From: an uncultured bacterium
GTDB taxonomy: Bacteria; Chloroflexota; Anaerolineae; J036; Brachytrichaceae
DNA: 64,000 nucleotides
Reading direction: 5' to 3'
Assembly: GCA_903921365.1 (NCBI GenBank)
Contig: CAIXPS010000316.1
Span: 1-64,000, forward strand
Part shown: positions 15,695-24,038 of the stretch, piece after piece
Numbering within the stretch: the first letter of the stretch is position 1
How the letters are laid out: the number at the start of each line of letters is the position of its first letter
Translations under genes and position numbers: made by a program
Notes under the pieces: model-generated
Databases searched by the model: none
Seen by the model: only the letters and a program-made list of their open reading frames with translations
Told to the model about the DNA's origin: nothing

Positions 15695-16999
15695 CTATGC
15701 CTTTATATACGCGACCGTCTGCGGACCTTCGGGAAGGACGCAGATGGTGGCGTTCGGGCCATAGCGCTCGCGCAACTCAGCCACCGTCGCCTCGATGGAG
15801 CGGCACGGCTTGAGCAACGCGGCGGTGATCTGCTCGTCGCTCAGCCCGTCGCTGCGCAGATACACATCCGCCTTGAGTTGCACGATCGCCTGGATCTGCG
15901 CCTCCCATTGATCCTGTTCGAGGAAACCGGGGGTGTTGATGCGATCGAGCAGTTCGCGCGGGCTCGACGACTCGTGCAGCAGCTTTCCATACAACCCGTG
16001 CTCTGGTAAGCCGTCCCAGCATTCGGCGGCCGCGATGATCGCGCCGCCCTGACGAACCACCTGCGCCGCGGCGCACATGCCTTTCACCGTCTGGTACAGG
16101 TTGAGATCGAGCGGGTACCCGCTGTTGGTCGTGATCACAATATCGAACGGGTGCGACACCGGAACCATCGCCGTTTGCCGCGCGAACTCGCACCCCTGTG
16201 CATGCGCAGCAGCGAGGTCGCCGGCAAACACGCCTGTGATCTGTTTCTCCTTATTCAACGCCACGTTGAGCAGGAAGATATCGCCGGCGCGCATTGCCAC
16301 CTCGCGCGCCTCCTCCCAGATCGGGTTGCCGCGCGTGACGCCCCATGTGGCGTTAGGGTGCCCGATCATGCCCGCATCGTGGTTGCCAAGCACCGTCTTC
16401 AGCCCCGCCATTCCGGGCATCACGGCCTTGCCGCCGCCGGAAAACCCGGCGAAGAAATGCGGTTCGATAAAGCCCGTCAGAATCTTTAAATCGCACTGCA
16501 CCAGTTCGCGGTTGAGCCAGACGTCGTGACCGCGGCTGCTCGTGCCTAGATGTGCTTGCGTGGCGGGGTCAAAGGCGTTGTTCTGGGTGATCCGATAGTC
16601 GTCGACGAGGGCATCGCCAAGCATGCCGCGCAACTCGGTATCGGTGTTGGGCCGATGCGTGCCGAGGGCATTGAACAGCGTGATGTTGTCGCGTCGCACG
16701 CCAGCGGTTTCGAGTTCCGCGAGAACGACAGGCAGGATGATGTGATTGGGTGTGGGTCGCGTGATGTCGCTGAAGATGATGCCGACCGTTAGTTGATCCA
16801 GTGAAACGCCGCACGGCACAGCGGCATGGACGCGCGCCGCGAGACCCGGTGAGCCGATGGGCTGGCGCAGCGCGCTTCGAATTGCCTCTGGCGCATCGGT
16901 CAGGCCGGGGACAAAGCGAGGCTCAACAACGGTCGCATTCCACTCAGCAGGCAGATCGATAATCAACCCGGTCTTTCCATACGCCAATCGAATCTTCAT
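15695..16999 (-). CDS. LarA-type nickel-dependent hydroxyacid racemase/epimerase
   Basis: This 434-residue protein belongs to the LarA superfamily, which racemises or epimerises 2-hydroxyacids using a nickel-pincer (NPN) cofactor. The key residues are in place: H115 (ALGTHRPNTD), H181 (IEPHFFAG), K191 (GGGKAVMPG) and H207 (GNHDAG). They are offset by exactly 7 from the H108, H174, K184 and H200 of lactate racemase. SDITRPTPNH (77-86) is the other signature. Members of the family act on lactate, malate, gluconate and other acids. The neighbours are sugar-type enzymes, so a sugar-acid epimerase is as likely as a lactate racemase. No larB, larC or larE for cofactor synthesis is in the window. 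Confidence 0.85.
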   Translation of the reverse strand: MKIRLAYGKTGLIIDLPAEWNATVVEPRFVPGLTDAPEAIRSALRQPIGSPGLAARVHAAVPCGVSLDQLTVGIIFSDITRPTPNHIILPVVLAELETAGVRRDNITLFNALGTHRPNTDTELRGMLGDALVDDYRITQNNAFDPATQAHLGTSSRGHDVWLNRELVQCDLKILTGFIEPHFFAGFSGGGKAVMPGMAGLKTVLGNHDAGMIGHPNATWGVTRGNPIWEEAREVAMRAGDIFLLNVALNKEKQITGVFAGDLAAAHAQGCEFARQTAMVPVSHPFDIVITTNSGYPLDLNLYQTVKGMCAAAQVVRQGGAIIAAAECWDGLPEHGLYGKLLHESSSPRELLDRINTPGFLEQDQWEAQIQAIVQLKADVYLRSDGLSDEQITAALLKPCRSIEATVAELRERYGPNATICVLPEGPQTVAYIKA

Positions 17000-17004
17000 A
17001 CGAA

Positions 17005-17697
17005 CTATCTGCCTCCGACCCGCGTCTGCTTGACGCGTTGCACGATCTCGCGCAGCTTCTCCTCGAAGCCTTCCTGCGCCTTGAACTCTGTCCCGCTGAT
17101 CACCAGCGGCGCGCCAAAGACGACGATCTGCGCGCCCATCTCAAGCGTCTGAATCGCCTGGTCGATACTCAGTCCACCCACCGCCTGCACGGGGATATCC
17201 ACCGCGGCGAGGACGCCGGGTAAGTCGTTCAACGGGCTCAACCCGTTGATCATGTTGCGCTCGTCGAAGCCGGTGTGCACGATGATATAGTCCACGCCGA
17301 GTTCCTGCGCCTCTCGCGCGCGCTTCGGTTTATCGGCGCACAGCATGACGTCGCACATGACCTTGCCGCCGTAACGGCGCGCCATCTTCACCTGTTCGAT
17401 GATGCTGGCATCGTGCGCCTGCCCCATGACGACGACCATGTTTGCGCCGGCTTTGAACATTACTTCGGCCTCAAGTCCGGCGCCGTCCATCGTCTTCAGA
17501 TCAGCGACGATAGGGACATCCGGAAACTCGCGACGGAACATCTGCACGCCGCGCATCCCCTCCGCCAGGATGAGCGGTGTGCCGGCTTCGAGCCAGTCCA
17601 CGCCCGCGTTGACGGCGCCGCGCGCGAGCGCAAGCGCTTCATCCAGCGTAATGATGTCGATTGAAATCTGTATGATCGGAGCGGTCGACTGTTCCAT
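17005..17697 (-). CDS. 3-hexulose-6-phosphate synthase / OMP decarboxylase-family protein
   Basis: This 230-residue TIM-barrel protein is of the OMPDC suprafamily, closest to 3-hexulose-6-phosphate synthase and 3-keto-L-gulonate-6-phosphate decarboxylase (UlaD). The signature D66-x-K68-x-x-D71 (VADLKTMDGAG) binds Mg and substrate. The VGGLSIDQA and VVFGAPLV segments bind phosphate. It lies 5 bases downstream of no other gene but directly upstream of the LarA-like gene in transcription order (spacing 5 bases), so they form an operon. A role in sugar-acid or pentose metabolism fits the cluster. It is not full-length Hps-Phi. Confidence 0.82.
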   Translation of the reverse strand: MEQSTAPIIQISIDIITLDEALALARGAVNAGVDWLEAGTPLILAEGMRGVQMFRREFPDVPIVADLKTMDGAGLEAEVMFKAGANMVVVMGQAHDASIIEQVKMARRYGGKVMCDVMLCADKPKRAREAQELGVDYIIVHTGFDERNMINGLSPLNDLPGVLAAVDIPVQAVGGLSIDQAIQTLEMGAQIVVFGAPLVISGTEFKAQEGFEEKLREIVQRVKQTRVGGR

Positions 17698-17713
17698 GTT
17701 TCTACCTCGGACT

Positions 17714-18751
17714 TCAGGCGGTCGTCAATACCGACTTTACGTTCAACCCCGCTTCCATCTTCTCGAAACCCTCATGCCAGTCTTCCAGCGGATACACACC
17801 GCCGATAACGGGCTTTAGGTTGATCTGTCCCGTGGAGAGCAGCCCCAACACGCGCTCCCACGTCGGGTAGGTGTGACTGAAGGAGCCCTGAAGGGTGACC
17901 GCTTTGGCAACCAGCGGATCAAGGCTGAAGTCGATCGGTTGAGGCCCCCACCCGATCTTGGTGATGCGTCCGTTCGGGCGGACCAGGTCGAGTGACTGCC
18001 TGAGCGCCTTACTCACGCCGGTGCAGTCCACCACCAGGTCGGCGCCGTATCCATCCCCCAGCGATTTGACGACCTTGCTCGCATCCTCGCGCTGAATATT
18101 AACGATGTGCGTGGCGCCAAGTTCCTGCGCGACTTCCATCCGGTGCGCATCGACATCAGTGCCAAGCACCACAAGCGCCCCTGCGCCGCGCAGCCGCGCG
18201 ATTTGCAATGCCATGATCCCAATCGGCCCGGGGCCCTGGATCACGACCAACTCACCCGGTTTGATCGTAGTTTTCTCGACAAGCGCGTTGTAGGCGACAC
18301 AGATCGGTTCGGTGAGTGACGCGTGTTCGAACGAGACATTCGCCGGGATGTGATGCAGGATGGCAGGGCGCGCCGCCACATAGCGGGTAAACGCGCCATC
18401 CGCAAGCGCCCCGTAGCCCTGCCGGTGCGGGCACAGGTTGTAGCTACCGCTCAGGCAATACACGCACTCGCCGCACACCGTCGCGGCCGTCTCACAGGCC
18501 ACGCGGTCGCCGACATGAAAGCCATGCACTCGCTCGCCTACCTGCGCCACCGTGCCGCAGAACTCGTGACCCAGCACCAGTGGCAGTTTGATCGCCCAGC
18601 TCTGGTGTTCACGCCACATGTGGATGTCGCTGCCGCACACGCTGGCCGCCTTGACATCGATCAGAACCTGATCCGGGCCGATGGCCGGTTCGGCCACGTC
18701 GCGAATCTCAACGTCGCCATCAGTTCGCCCATATTTCACAACCGCTTTCAT
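17714..18751 (-). CDS. Zinc-dependent medium-chain alcohol dehydrogenase
   Basis: This 345-residue zinc MDR enzyme is of the sorbitol/threonine dehydrogenase type. Catalytic zinc ligands are C39 (SVCGSDIH) and H62-E63 (LGHEFCG). The structural zinc cysteines 93, 96, 99 and 107 are all present. The Rossmann motif is GPGPIGIMALQ (about 168-178). An acidic residue follows the second strand (GTDVDAHR), which favours NAD. An SD-like CTGGAG precedes the ATG. It lies within the minus-strand block with the isomerase upstream (4 bases) and the hexulose-phosphate-synthase-like gene downstream, so it probably oxidises a polyol or sugar acid. Confidence 0.88.
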   Translation of the reverse strand: MKAVVKYGRTDGDVEIRDVAEPAIGPDQVLIDVKAASVCGSDIHMWREHQSWAIKLPLVLGHEFCGTVAQVGERVHGFHVGDRVACETAATVCGECVYCLSGSYNLCPHRQGYGALADGAFTRYVAARPAILHHIPANVSFEHASLTEPICVAYNALVEKTTIKPGELVVIQGPGPIGIMALQIARLRGAGALVVLGTDVDAHRMEVAQELGATHIVNIQREDASKVVKSLGDGYGADLVVDCTGVSKALRQSLDLVRPNGRITKIGWGPQPIDFSLDPLVAKAVTLQGSFSHTYPTWERVLGLLSTGQINLKPVIGGVYPLEDWHEGFEKMEAGLNVKSVLTTA

Positions 18752-18755
18752 TGCA

Positions 18756-19655
18756 TCACACTCCAGATTGGAAGTACTTCGCTCGCATTTTCTTGAGAAA
18801 GTTGACTGACTCTCGCATCTCGTCCATCCCGTTCATGCCATCCTCGATGCTCACCCAACCGGCATAACCGACCCCTGCCAGAATGCTGAAGATCGCATCG
18901 TAATCGTTCAGCCCCTTGCCTGTCACCCCGTGGAGCAGATTCGGCGAGTAACCAAGTGTGCCATCGGACTGCTTCAGGTCGTCGAGGGTCGCGCCTGCCG
19001 CCAGATAACGGTCGCTGGCATGCATGGTCACCACGCGATCTGCCACATGCCGCAACAAGTCGATGGGGTCGTCGCCTGCGACGATCGCGTTCGATGGGTC
19101 GTATTGCACGCCAAAGTGCGCGCGATCCGGGATCGCATTGACAATGGCAAGAAACACGTCCTGCTTCTGCGCAAACTCGGGATACTGCCAGAACCCATCT
19201 TTGTAATGGTTCTCCATCGCGAGCACAACGTCGTATTCGCGCGCGACCGGCAGCAACTGCGTTATGCACTCGACCACCCATTCAACACCCTGGGCGATGC
19301 TTACCTGGGGATAGCGTTGGCCGCTCAGCACGCGGCAGGCTGCGCGAGCCCCACCCAGCCGGCGCGTCACCCTGATAAGTTCGACCTCGCGCTCAATCGC
19401 CCGCTTGCGCCCATCAGGGCTGGGATTCGTAAAGTCAGGTGAGTTACACAGCATCGGCATGGCAAAGCCGGCCCGGCTGAGCGCCTCGCCGACAGAATCG
19501 ATGTAAGCGTCGTCCAGGCTGGTGAAGAAGCCGTCATACATCTCCAGCCCTTCTGCGCCCAGCGTCTTCGCCATCTCGATCCAATCGAAAATCGACATCG
19601 TGCGTCGCGCAGCGATGTCATCGATATAGCACTTCGGAAACGCGGATATCTTCAT
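18756..19655 (-). CDS. TIM-barrel sugar phosphate isomerase/epimerase
   Basis: This 299-residue protein of the xylose-isomerase-like TIM-barrel (AP_endonuc_2) family has its metal ligands assigned at E148 (LAMENHYK), D186 (QYDPSNA), H212 (TMHASDR) and E271 (SIEDGMNG). Relatives isomerise or epimerise keto-sugars or inosose derivatives. The ATG at 19655 has GGAG 10 bases upstream. A longer open frame to 19808 runs through an intergenic repeat and is rejected. The first codons are echoed by a near copy of the start region 80 bases upstream. It heads the operon with the Zn-ADH, the hexulose-phosphate-synthase-like and the LarA-like genes. Confidence 0.83.
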   Translation of the reverse strand: MKISAFPKCYIDDIAARRTMSIFDWIEMAKTLGAEGLEMYDGFFTSLDDAYIDSVGEALSRAGFAMPMLCNSPDFTNPSPDGRKRAIEREVELIRVTRRLGGARAACRVLSGQRYPQVSIAQGVEWVVECITQLLPVAREYDVVLAMENHYKDGFWQYPEFAQKQDVFLAIVNAIPDRAHFGVQYDPSNAIVAGDDPIDLLRHVADRVVTMHASDRYLAAGATLDDLKQSDGTLGYSPNLLHGVTGKGLNDYDAIFSILAGVGYAGWVSIEDGMNGMDEMRESVNFLKKMRAKYFQSGV

Positions 19656-19740
19656 TTTGCCAACTCCTTCACCCTCTCCGTGTAGGGGCAATCCCTTGCG
19701 GTTGCCCGCGGTTGCCCCTGGAAGGCGGATATCTTCATTT
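19641..19740. repeat. Duplicated start segment and GGGCAA...TTGCCC repeat
   Basis: GCGGATATCTTCATTT occurs at 19641 and again at 19724, so the isomerase start (ATGAAGATATCCGC on the minus strand) is present twice. Between the copies lies GGGCAATCCCTTGCGGTTGCCC (about 19686, 22 bases read as two arms GGGCAATCCC and TTGCGGTTGCCC). An inverted copy lies at 20955. Confidence 0.7.
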
Positions 19741-20892
19741 GGCCTGCTCCTGTTGCCTCGGATCGCCAAGATGTTTGACATAGACCCGATGCGTCTTATA
19801 AGGCACACCGCCGAGGTTGATCAAGTCGCGGCGCATTTGAACAGCGGTGTCGGCTACCTGCGTCAAGTCGGCGTCGGTAAAGTGGAAGTCGCGAACGGTC
19901 TTTACCATCTCGGAATACAGCAACGCATTCCCGCCACGCCCCTGGAACTCGCTTAAGATGCCTGCCCCATTTAACGCAACCCACTTGGTGCGACGCATAT
20001 CGAGCAGCAAATCCGGCAGGGCAAACGGGAACAGTCGCCCATGTGCGCGCTGAAGCGCAGCTGAGACATCCGGGAACGCCAGCAGGAACCCGACAACCTC
20101 GTCCTCATGGGTAATCAACTTGATCAGGCGCGGGTCGGCAAGGAGCATGACATTCTCCAGCAGGAAGTCAATCTCGCGCGGGGTGAGCGGGTAATACTCC
20201 CAGTTGTTCTTGAATGCCTCGTTATAGGCCTTGCCAAGTTTGGGCACCCACTTAATGACTTCGCGTTTGGTGCGAAACCGCTGCACGACCAGATTGCTGC
20301 GTTGCCTGGCGCGCTCCGCAATGCTCTCGATGCGCTCGGGCATTTTGAAGGCGTCAACCGTCAGGTGGCACGACAGGAAATCCACTTCCTTGACAAATCC
20401 GGCTGCTTCAACCAGCTTGACGTAGTACGGGTAGTTGTAGTTCATCATCGTCATCATCTGGCGATGCTCGTAGCCTTCAACCAGCAGGCCATAGCCGTCC
20501 AGTGCGCCAAAACCCTTCGGCCCGACGATGGTATCGAGATGCCGCGCGCGCGCCCACCCTTCCGCCTGCGTAAACAACACTGCCGCGGCCTCAGGGTCGT
20601 CCTCACACTCAAACAGATAGAACTGCGCCTGATGCGACCTGTGGTACTCGTTAAAGCGCCGATTCTCAAGGACGGCGATGCGCCCCACTTCGCGCCCATC
20701 GCGCACCGCGATAAAAAAGTCGGCATCGGAGTGCTCGTAGTACGGATGCTTCTTGCGGTTCAGCTGCATATTCGAGTCGATGAACAGCGGCGGCACCCAC
20801 ATGGGACATGCGGCGTACAGGCGATAAGGGATATTGACGAAACGGCGCACTTGGGATTTGTTCTCGGTGTCTACCTTTTCTATCTTAAGCAT
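19735..20892 (-). CDS. GNAT-like acyltransferase-fold protein
   Basis: This 385-residue protein belongs to a family of large, two-lobed GNAT-like proteins that are often annotated only as hypothetical or N-acetyltransferase domain proteins. The FIAVRDGREVGRIAVLENRR segment (about residues 58-77) is a GNAT-like beta strand pair. The C-terminal lobe has DEVVGFLLAFPD and FQGRGGNALLY, which resembles the acetyl-CoA loop. GGAGG just before the ATG at 20892 fixes the start. A longer frame upstream crosses a repeat and is Cys-rich noise. The substrate is unknown. It may belong to the operon that continues into the isomerase gene. Confidence 0.7.
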   Translation of the reverse strand: MLKIEKVDTENKSQVRRFVNIPYRLYAACPMWVPPLFIDSNMQLNRKKHPYYEHSDADFFIAVRDGREVGRIAVLENRRFNEYHRSHQAQFYLFECEDDPEAAAVLFTQAEGWARARHLDTIVGPKGFGALDGYGLLVEGYEHRQMMTMMNYNYPYYVKLVEAAGFVKEVDFLSCHLTVDAFKMPERIESIAERARQRSNLVVQRFRTKREVIKWVPKLGKAYNEAFKNNWEYYPLTPREIDFLLENVMLLADPRLIKLITHEDEVVGFLLAFPDVSAALQRAHGRLFPFALPDLLLDMRRTKWVALNGAGILSEFQGRGGNALLYSEMVKTVRDFHFTDADLTQVADTAVQMRRDLINLGGVPYKTHRVYVKHLGDPRQQEQAK

Positions 20893-20954
20893 GGGCCTCC
20901 GGTATGCCTGGATTGTAGCCACATTTGTGCGAACGACACACCCGTTTGAGCAAT

Positions 20955-20976
20955 CGCCTTCGGGGCAACCGCAAGG
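20955..20976. repeat. Inverted copy of the GGGCAA...TTGCCC repeat
   Basis: GGGGCAACCGCAAGGGATTGCCC at about 20955 (first 12 bases GGGGCAACCGCA, last 11 AGGGATTGCCC) is the reverse complement of the copy near 19686. Each copy is itself an imperfect palindrome. The pair flanks the GNAT-like gene. Confidence 0.75.
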
Positions 20977-20992
20977 GATTGCCCTCTCAAAT

Positions 20993-22372
20993 TCACCTGC
21001 CTGGCACGCGGGCGGCGTGACGCAGGCGCAACCAGGTGTGGTGCAACGGTCGAAGCATAATTCGCCCCACCATGCGTAAAGGCAACGCCTCGTCATCCTT
21101 CATGCGATTGGTCAGAACGATGCCGGCGATTAACGTGAAGATGTTGAACGCGAACAACGGCGTGTAGGCATCGATCGTGAAACCCAGTAAGTTGCTGTTC
21201 ATATTCGCCAGCACATGCAGCAACCCACCTGCGATGAGCGGGCCGCAACCGCCGATGATCGCGTTCCAGGCATACCAGACGGCCATGTAACCGGTCTTCT
21301 TATCGATTGGCACAGCGTTGACAAACAGATAGCGCCCTGAACCGGCGCCCCAGGCGGTTCCGGCCAGCGTTCCAAGAAAAGACAAGAGCATCGCGAAAAC
21401 CAGCCCGAGTGGACTGTGACGCGGCATAATCAACCAGCCGATCGGCCCAATCAAGCTGGCGGCGAGGCCAATCACCATCACCGGGCGGCTGCCGTAACGG
21501 TCGGTAGCCCAGCCGAGCGGGTAGGACGAAATCAGCGCGCCGATCGACGCGCCGATAGTGAGTAGCACCACGTTGCCCGACGACAGCCCGATCTGTTCGT
21601 TGGCATACAGCGCAATGAACGAAGATCCGATGGACCCGCCAAGCGTGATCAGTGCAAGCGTGAGCAGGAACTGGGTGAAGTTGCGGTTATGTAACGCATG
21701 GCGCATCTCATCGGCGCGACTGGTGTGATCACTATCGACTTGCACCGGCGCGCCACCCGGCAACATGGCATAACAGACTACCGCGATGATGCCAGCCGCC
21801 AGGCCGACGATAAAGAGAATGGTGAAACGCTCGACACCCTGGGCATGATCGACCACATAGCTCGCTACGGCTGTCGTCACCATCCCGACCAGCGTCGCTA
21901 CGATGCCATTCAGCGCATTAAACTTACCGCGGATTGAGTTCGGGATCAGTTCCTGTAGCCAGGGATAGAAGCCTGTTTCGGCGATAGCGCGACAGAGCGA
22001 GAACGTGATGATGACTCCGGCGACCAGTGCAAAAGCCGCGTCAGAACCGAACTGGTGCAGGATAAACGGGACGAACAGGATGAACGTGAACGCAACTTTG
22101 CGGAGTCCCCAGAAGGACACAAACGAGCGCTTTAATCCGAATCTGCCGACGGCGGAGGCGGCCAGAGGCGCTACGATGCCAGCGAACGGAATAAACGACA
22201 GCAACACGCCAATGCGCGCCTTGTCCAGCCCAAGATCAGTCAGGTAGAAGATGAATGCCGGGCCGAAAATGGTCAACGACGTGAACGAGCTGTTAAAGAA
22301 CGTTGCAACCACGTACCACGATAGATGGCCAAGTTTTTTTACTGGGGTCACATTATCACTCTGCCCGGTCAC
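20993..22372 (-). CDS. MFS transporter
   Basis: This is a 459-residue major facilitator superfamily transporter with about 12 hydrophobic helices and a central cytoplasmic loop (about residues 210-230). The motif A-like sequence GWATDRYGSRPVMV between helices 8 and 9 is in the second half. RAIAETGFYPWLQELIPNSIRGKF marks the loop after helix 4, read here as two short blocks. The neighbouring genes process sugars and amino sugars, so a sugar or sugar-acid substrate is likely, but nothing in the sequence shows this. It ends 100 bases upstream of the GNAT-like gene with a repeat between. Confidence 0.85.
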   Translation of the reverse strand: MTGQSDNVTPVKKLGHLSWYVVATFFNSSFTSLTIFGPAFIFYLTDLGLDKARIGVLLSFIPFAGIVAPLAASAVGRFGLKRSFVSFWGLRKVAFTFILFVPFILHQFGSDAAFALVAGVIITFSLCRAIAETGFYPWLQELIPNSIRGKFNALNGIVATLVGMVTTAVASYVVDHAQGVERFTILFIVGLAAGIIAVVCYAMLPGGAPVQVDSDHTSRADEMRHALHNRNFTQFLLTLALITLGGSIGSSFIALYANEQIGLSSGNVVLLTIGASIGALISSYPLGWATDRYGSRPVMVIGLAASLIGPIGWLIMPRHSPLGLVFAMLLSFLGTLAGTAWGAGSGRYLFVNAVPIDKKTGYMAVWYAWNAIIGGCGPLIAGGLLHVLANMNSNLLGFTIDAYTPLFAFNIFTLIAGIVLTNRMKDDEALPLRMVGRIMLRPLHHTWLRLRHAARVPGR

Positions 22373-22384
22373 CAGGACATAAAA

Positions 22385-23155
22385 TCACGAAAGCAATGAC
22401 GCGGAGTCCTGATCAAGATAAAGGCGCGCATGTGGGGCCGCGCGTAGAATCGAAGCCGGGCACGCGGTTGCGATCGGGCCGGTGAGCGCCGCCTTTACCG
22501 GGGCGGCCTTGCGCGCCTCTGGCACGATGCACAGCATCCGCCTCGCGGCCAGCAGTGCGGGAATCGTCAATGTGATCGCATGCGTGGGGACGGTATCAAT
22601 CGATGGAAAGTGCCCCTCGCCTACCTGTTGCCGGCGACTGGTCTCATCGAGCGCTACGATCTTTGCCAATGCAGGGTCGTTGAAGTCTGCGAAGGGCGGG
22701 TCGTTAAAGGCGATATGCCCATTTTCGCCAATGCCAAGACAGCACAGGTCGGCCGGGAAGCGCCGCAACAGGGCCGAATACCGGGCGCATTCCGCTTCAG
22801 TGTTTGGCGCATCGCCCTCCACGCCATAAAAGGCCGCCGGATGCACACTATCGACGATCTTTTCGCGCAGGAAGCGGCGGAAGCTGGCGCTGTGCAACGC
22901 CGACAGCCCGACATATTCATCCATGTGGAAAAGCGATACCTTCGACCAGTCCACATCGGCCTTTGCCAGCGTCGCCAGCATGGTCAGTTGCGAGTTGCCG
23001 GTGGCAAGGATGACATTCGCACTGCCATTTGCGGCAATCGCTGCCCGCACGATCACAGCAGCCTCAGTCGCAGCAGCGACGCCGAGCGAGGTATTGTCAG
23101 AATAGACTTCGACGTTAAGTTGATCGACAAGGAATGTTCTGAGAGGTGTTGTCAT
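22385..23155 (-). CDS. nagB: Glucosamine-6-phosphate deaminase-like protein (NagB family)
   Basis: This 256-residue protein of the NagB/6-phosphogluconolactonase fold has the deaminase motifs LATGNSQLTML (about 50-60), FHMDEYVG (about 76-83) and LGIGENGHIAFNDPP (about 140-154). The last contains the catalytic Asp/His set of NagB. It converts glucosamine-6-phosphate to fructose-6-phosphate and ammonia, or acts on a related amino sugar phosphate. It is followed by the MFS gene (13 bases) and preceded by a NagD-like phosphatase (16 bases), forming an amino-sugar unit. No nagA deacetylase is present, so the substrate may arrive already deacetylated. Confidence 0.87.
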   Translation of the reverse strand: MTTPLRTFLVDQLNVEVYSDNTSLGVAAATEAAVIVRAAIAANGSANVILATGNSQLTMLATLAKADVDWSKVSLFHMDEYVGLSALHSASFRRFLREKIVDSVHPAAFYGVEGDAPNTEAECARYSALLRRFPADLCCLGIGENGHIAFNDPPFADFNDPALAKIVALDETSRRQQVGEGHFPSIDTVPTHAITLTIPALLAARRMLCIVPEARKAAPVKAALTGPIATACPASILRAAPHARLYLDQDSASLLS

Positions 23156-23170
23156 AGTTTTGTCCGGAAA

Positions 23171-23932
23171 TTAGAGCGGAATACTTGCGACTGAATCGTA
23201 CACGTGTTGAGGTTGGAACGGAAAATCGCCGATCTGGTCTGCGCGGGTCAGCCCGCTCAGCACCAGTATTGTCTCCAATCCGCTCTCAATTCCGGCAACG
23301 ATATCCGTGTCCATACGATCACCGATCATAACGGTGTTCTCCGAATGCACCCCCAGGTGGTTCAGCGCAGCGCGCATCATAAATGGATTTGGCTTCCCAA
23401 CGAAAAATGGGCTCTTGCCGCACGCTTTCTCGATCAAGGCCGCCATGGCGCCGCAAGCCGGGGCAATGCCGCCCTCCGTCGGGCCGGTCGGATCAGGGTT
23501 GGTGGCGATGAAGTGAGAGCCAGCGGCAACCAACCGAATGGCCTTTGTGATCGCTTCGAGGTTGTATGAAAACGTCTCACCCAGCACGACATAATCAGGC
23601 TTTATGTCGGTAATGACGTAACCGGCCTTGTGAATCTCTTCGGTCAACCCGCTTTCACCAATAACGTACGCGGTTCCAGGGGTTCGTTGCGACTGCAGGA
23701 ACTTTCCCGTCGCCATCGCCGAGGTAAAAATGCCGTCCGCGGTGATCGGCAATCCGATGCTCTGTAAGCGATGCGCCAGGTCGCCAGGCGTGTACATGGC
23801 GTTGTTGGTCAACACCAGGAATTTGATTCCCTTGACTTTAAGGGTTTCGATAAAGGCGTCAGCCCCCGGGATGATGCGCGGGCCACGCACCAGCACACCG
23901 TCCATATCAATCAGATAACTCTTTGGTTCCAT
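23171..23932 (-). CDS. nagD: HAD-IIA family phosphatase (NagD-like)
   Basis: This 253-residue HAD-superfamily hydrolase of subclass IIA begins with the nucleophile motif [12 protein letters not shown]. The second motif is FLVLTNNAM and the third is near [18 protein letters not shown]. NagD-type proteins dephosphorylate nucleotides or sugar phosphates such as UMP. The start at 23932 has GAGGAA upstream; a GTG four codons earlier overlaps that site. It lies at the head of the nagB-like/MFS unit and diverges from the glycyl radical enzyme gene. Its physiological substrate is unsettled. Confidence 0.87.
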   Translation of the reverse strand: MEPKSYLIDMDGVLVRGPRIIPGADAFIETLKVKGIKFLVLTNNAMYTPGDLAHRLQSIGLPITADGIFTSAMATGKFLQSQRTPGTAYVIGESGLTEEIHKAGYVITDIKPDYVVLGETFSYNLEAITKAIRLVAAGSHFIATNPDPTGPTEGGIAPACGAMAALIEKACGKSPFFVGKPNPFMMRAALNHLGVHSENTVMIGDRMDTDIVAGIESGLETILVLSGLTRADQIGDFPFQPQHVYDSVASIPL

Positions 23933-24038
23933 GTATTTCCTCACGGATTAGTTTGGTACATTATGCACTGTCATTTCCGTTGGTTGGTCGTATGATGTGA
24001 ACGATGACATGGATTATCACAAGGAGGCGAAGGTGACA

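Noticed and set aside
19656-19808. A 51-residue N-terminal extension of the sugar isomerase gene
   Set aside because: It crosses a repeat-rich intergenic region and overlaps the upstream gene. The ATG at 19655 has a good ribosome site and gives the normal family N-terminus.
20893-21096. A 68-residue N-terminal extension of the GNAT-like gene
   Set aside because: The extension runs through an intergenic palindromic repeat and is Cys-rich noise; GGAGG precedes the ATG at 20892.
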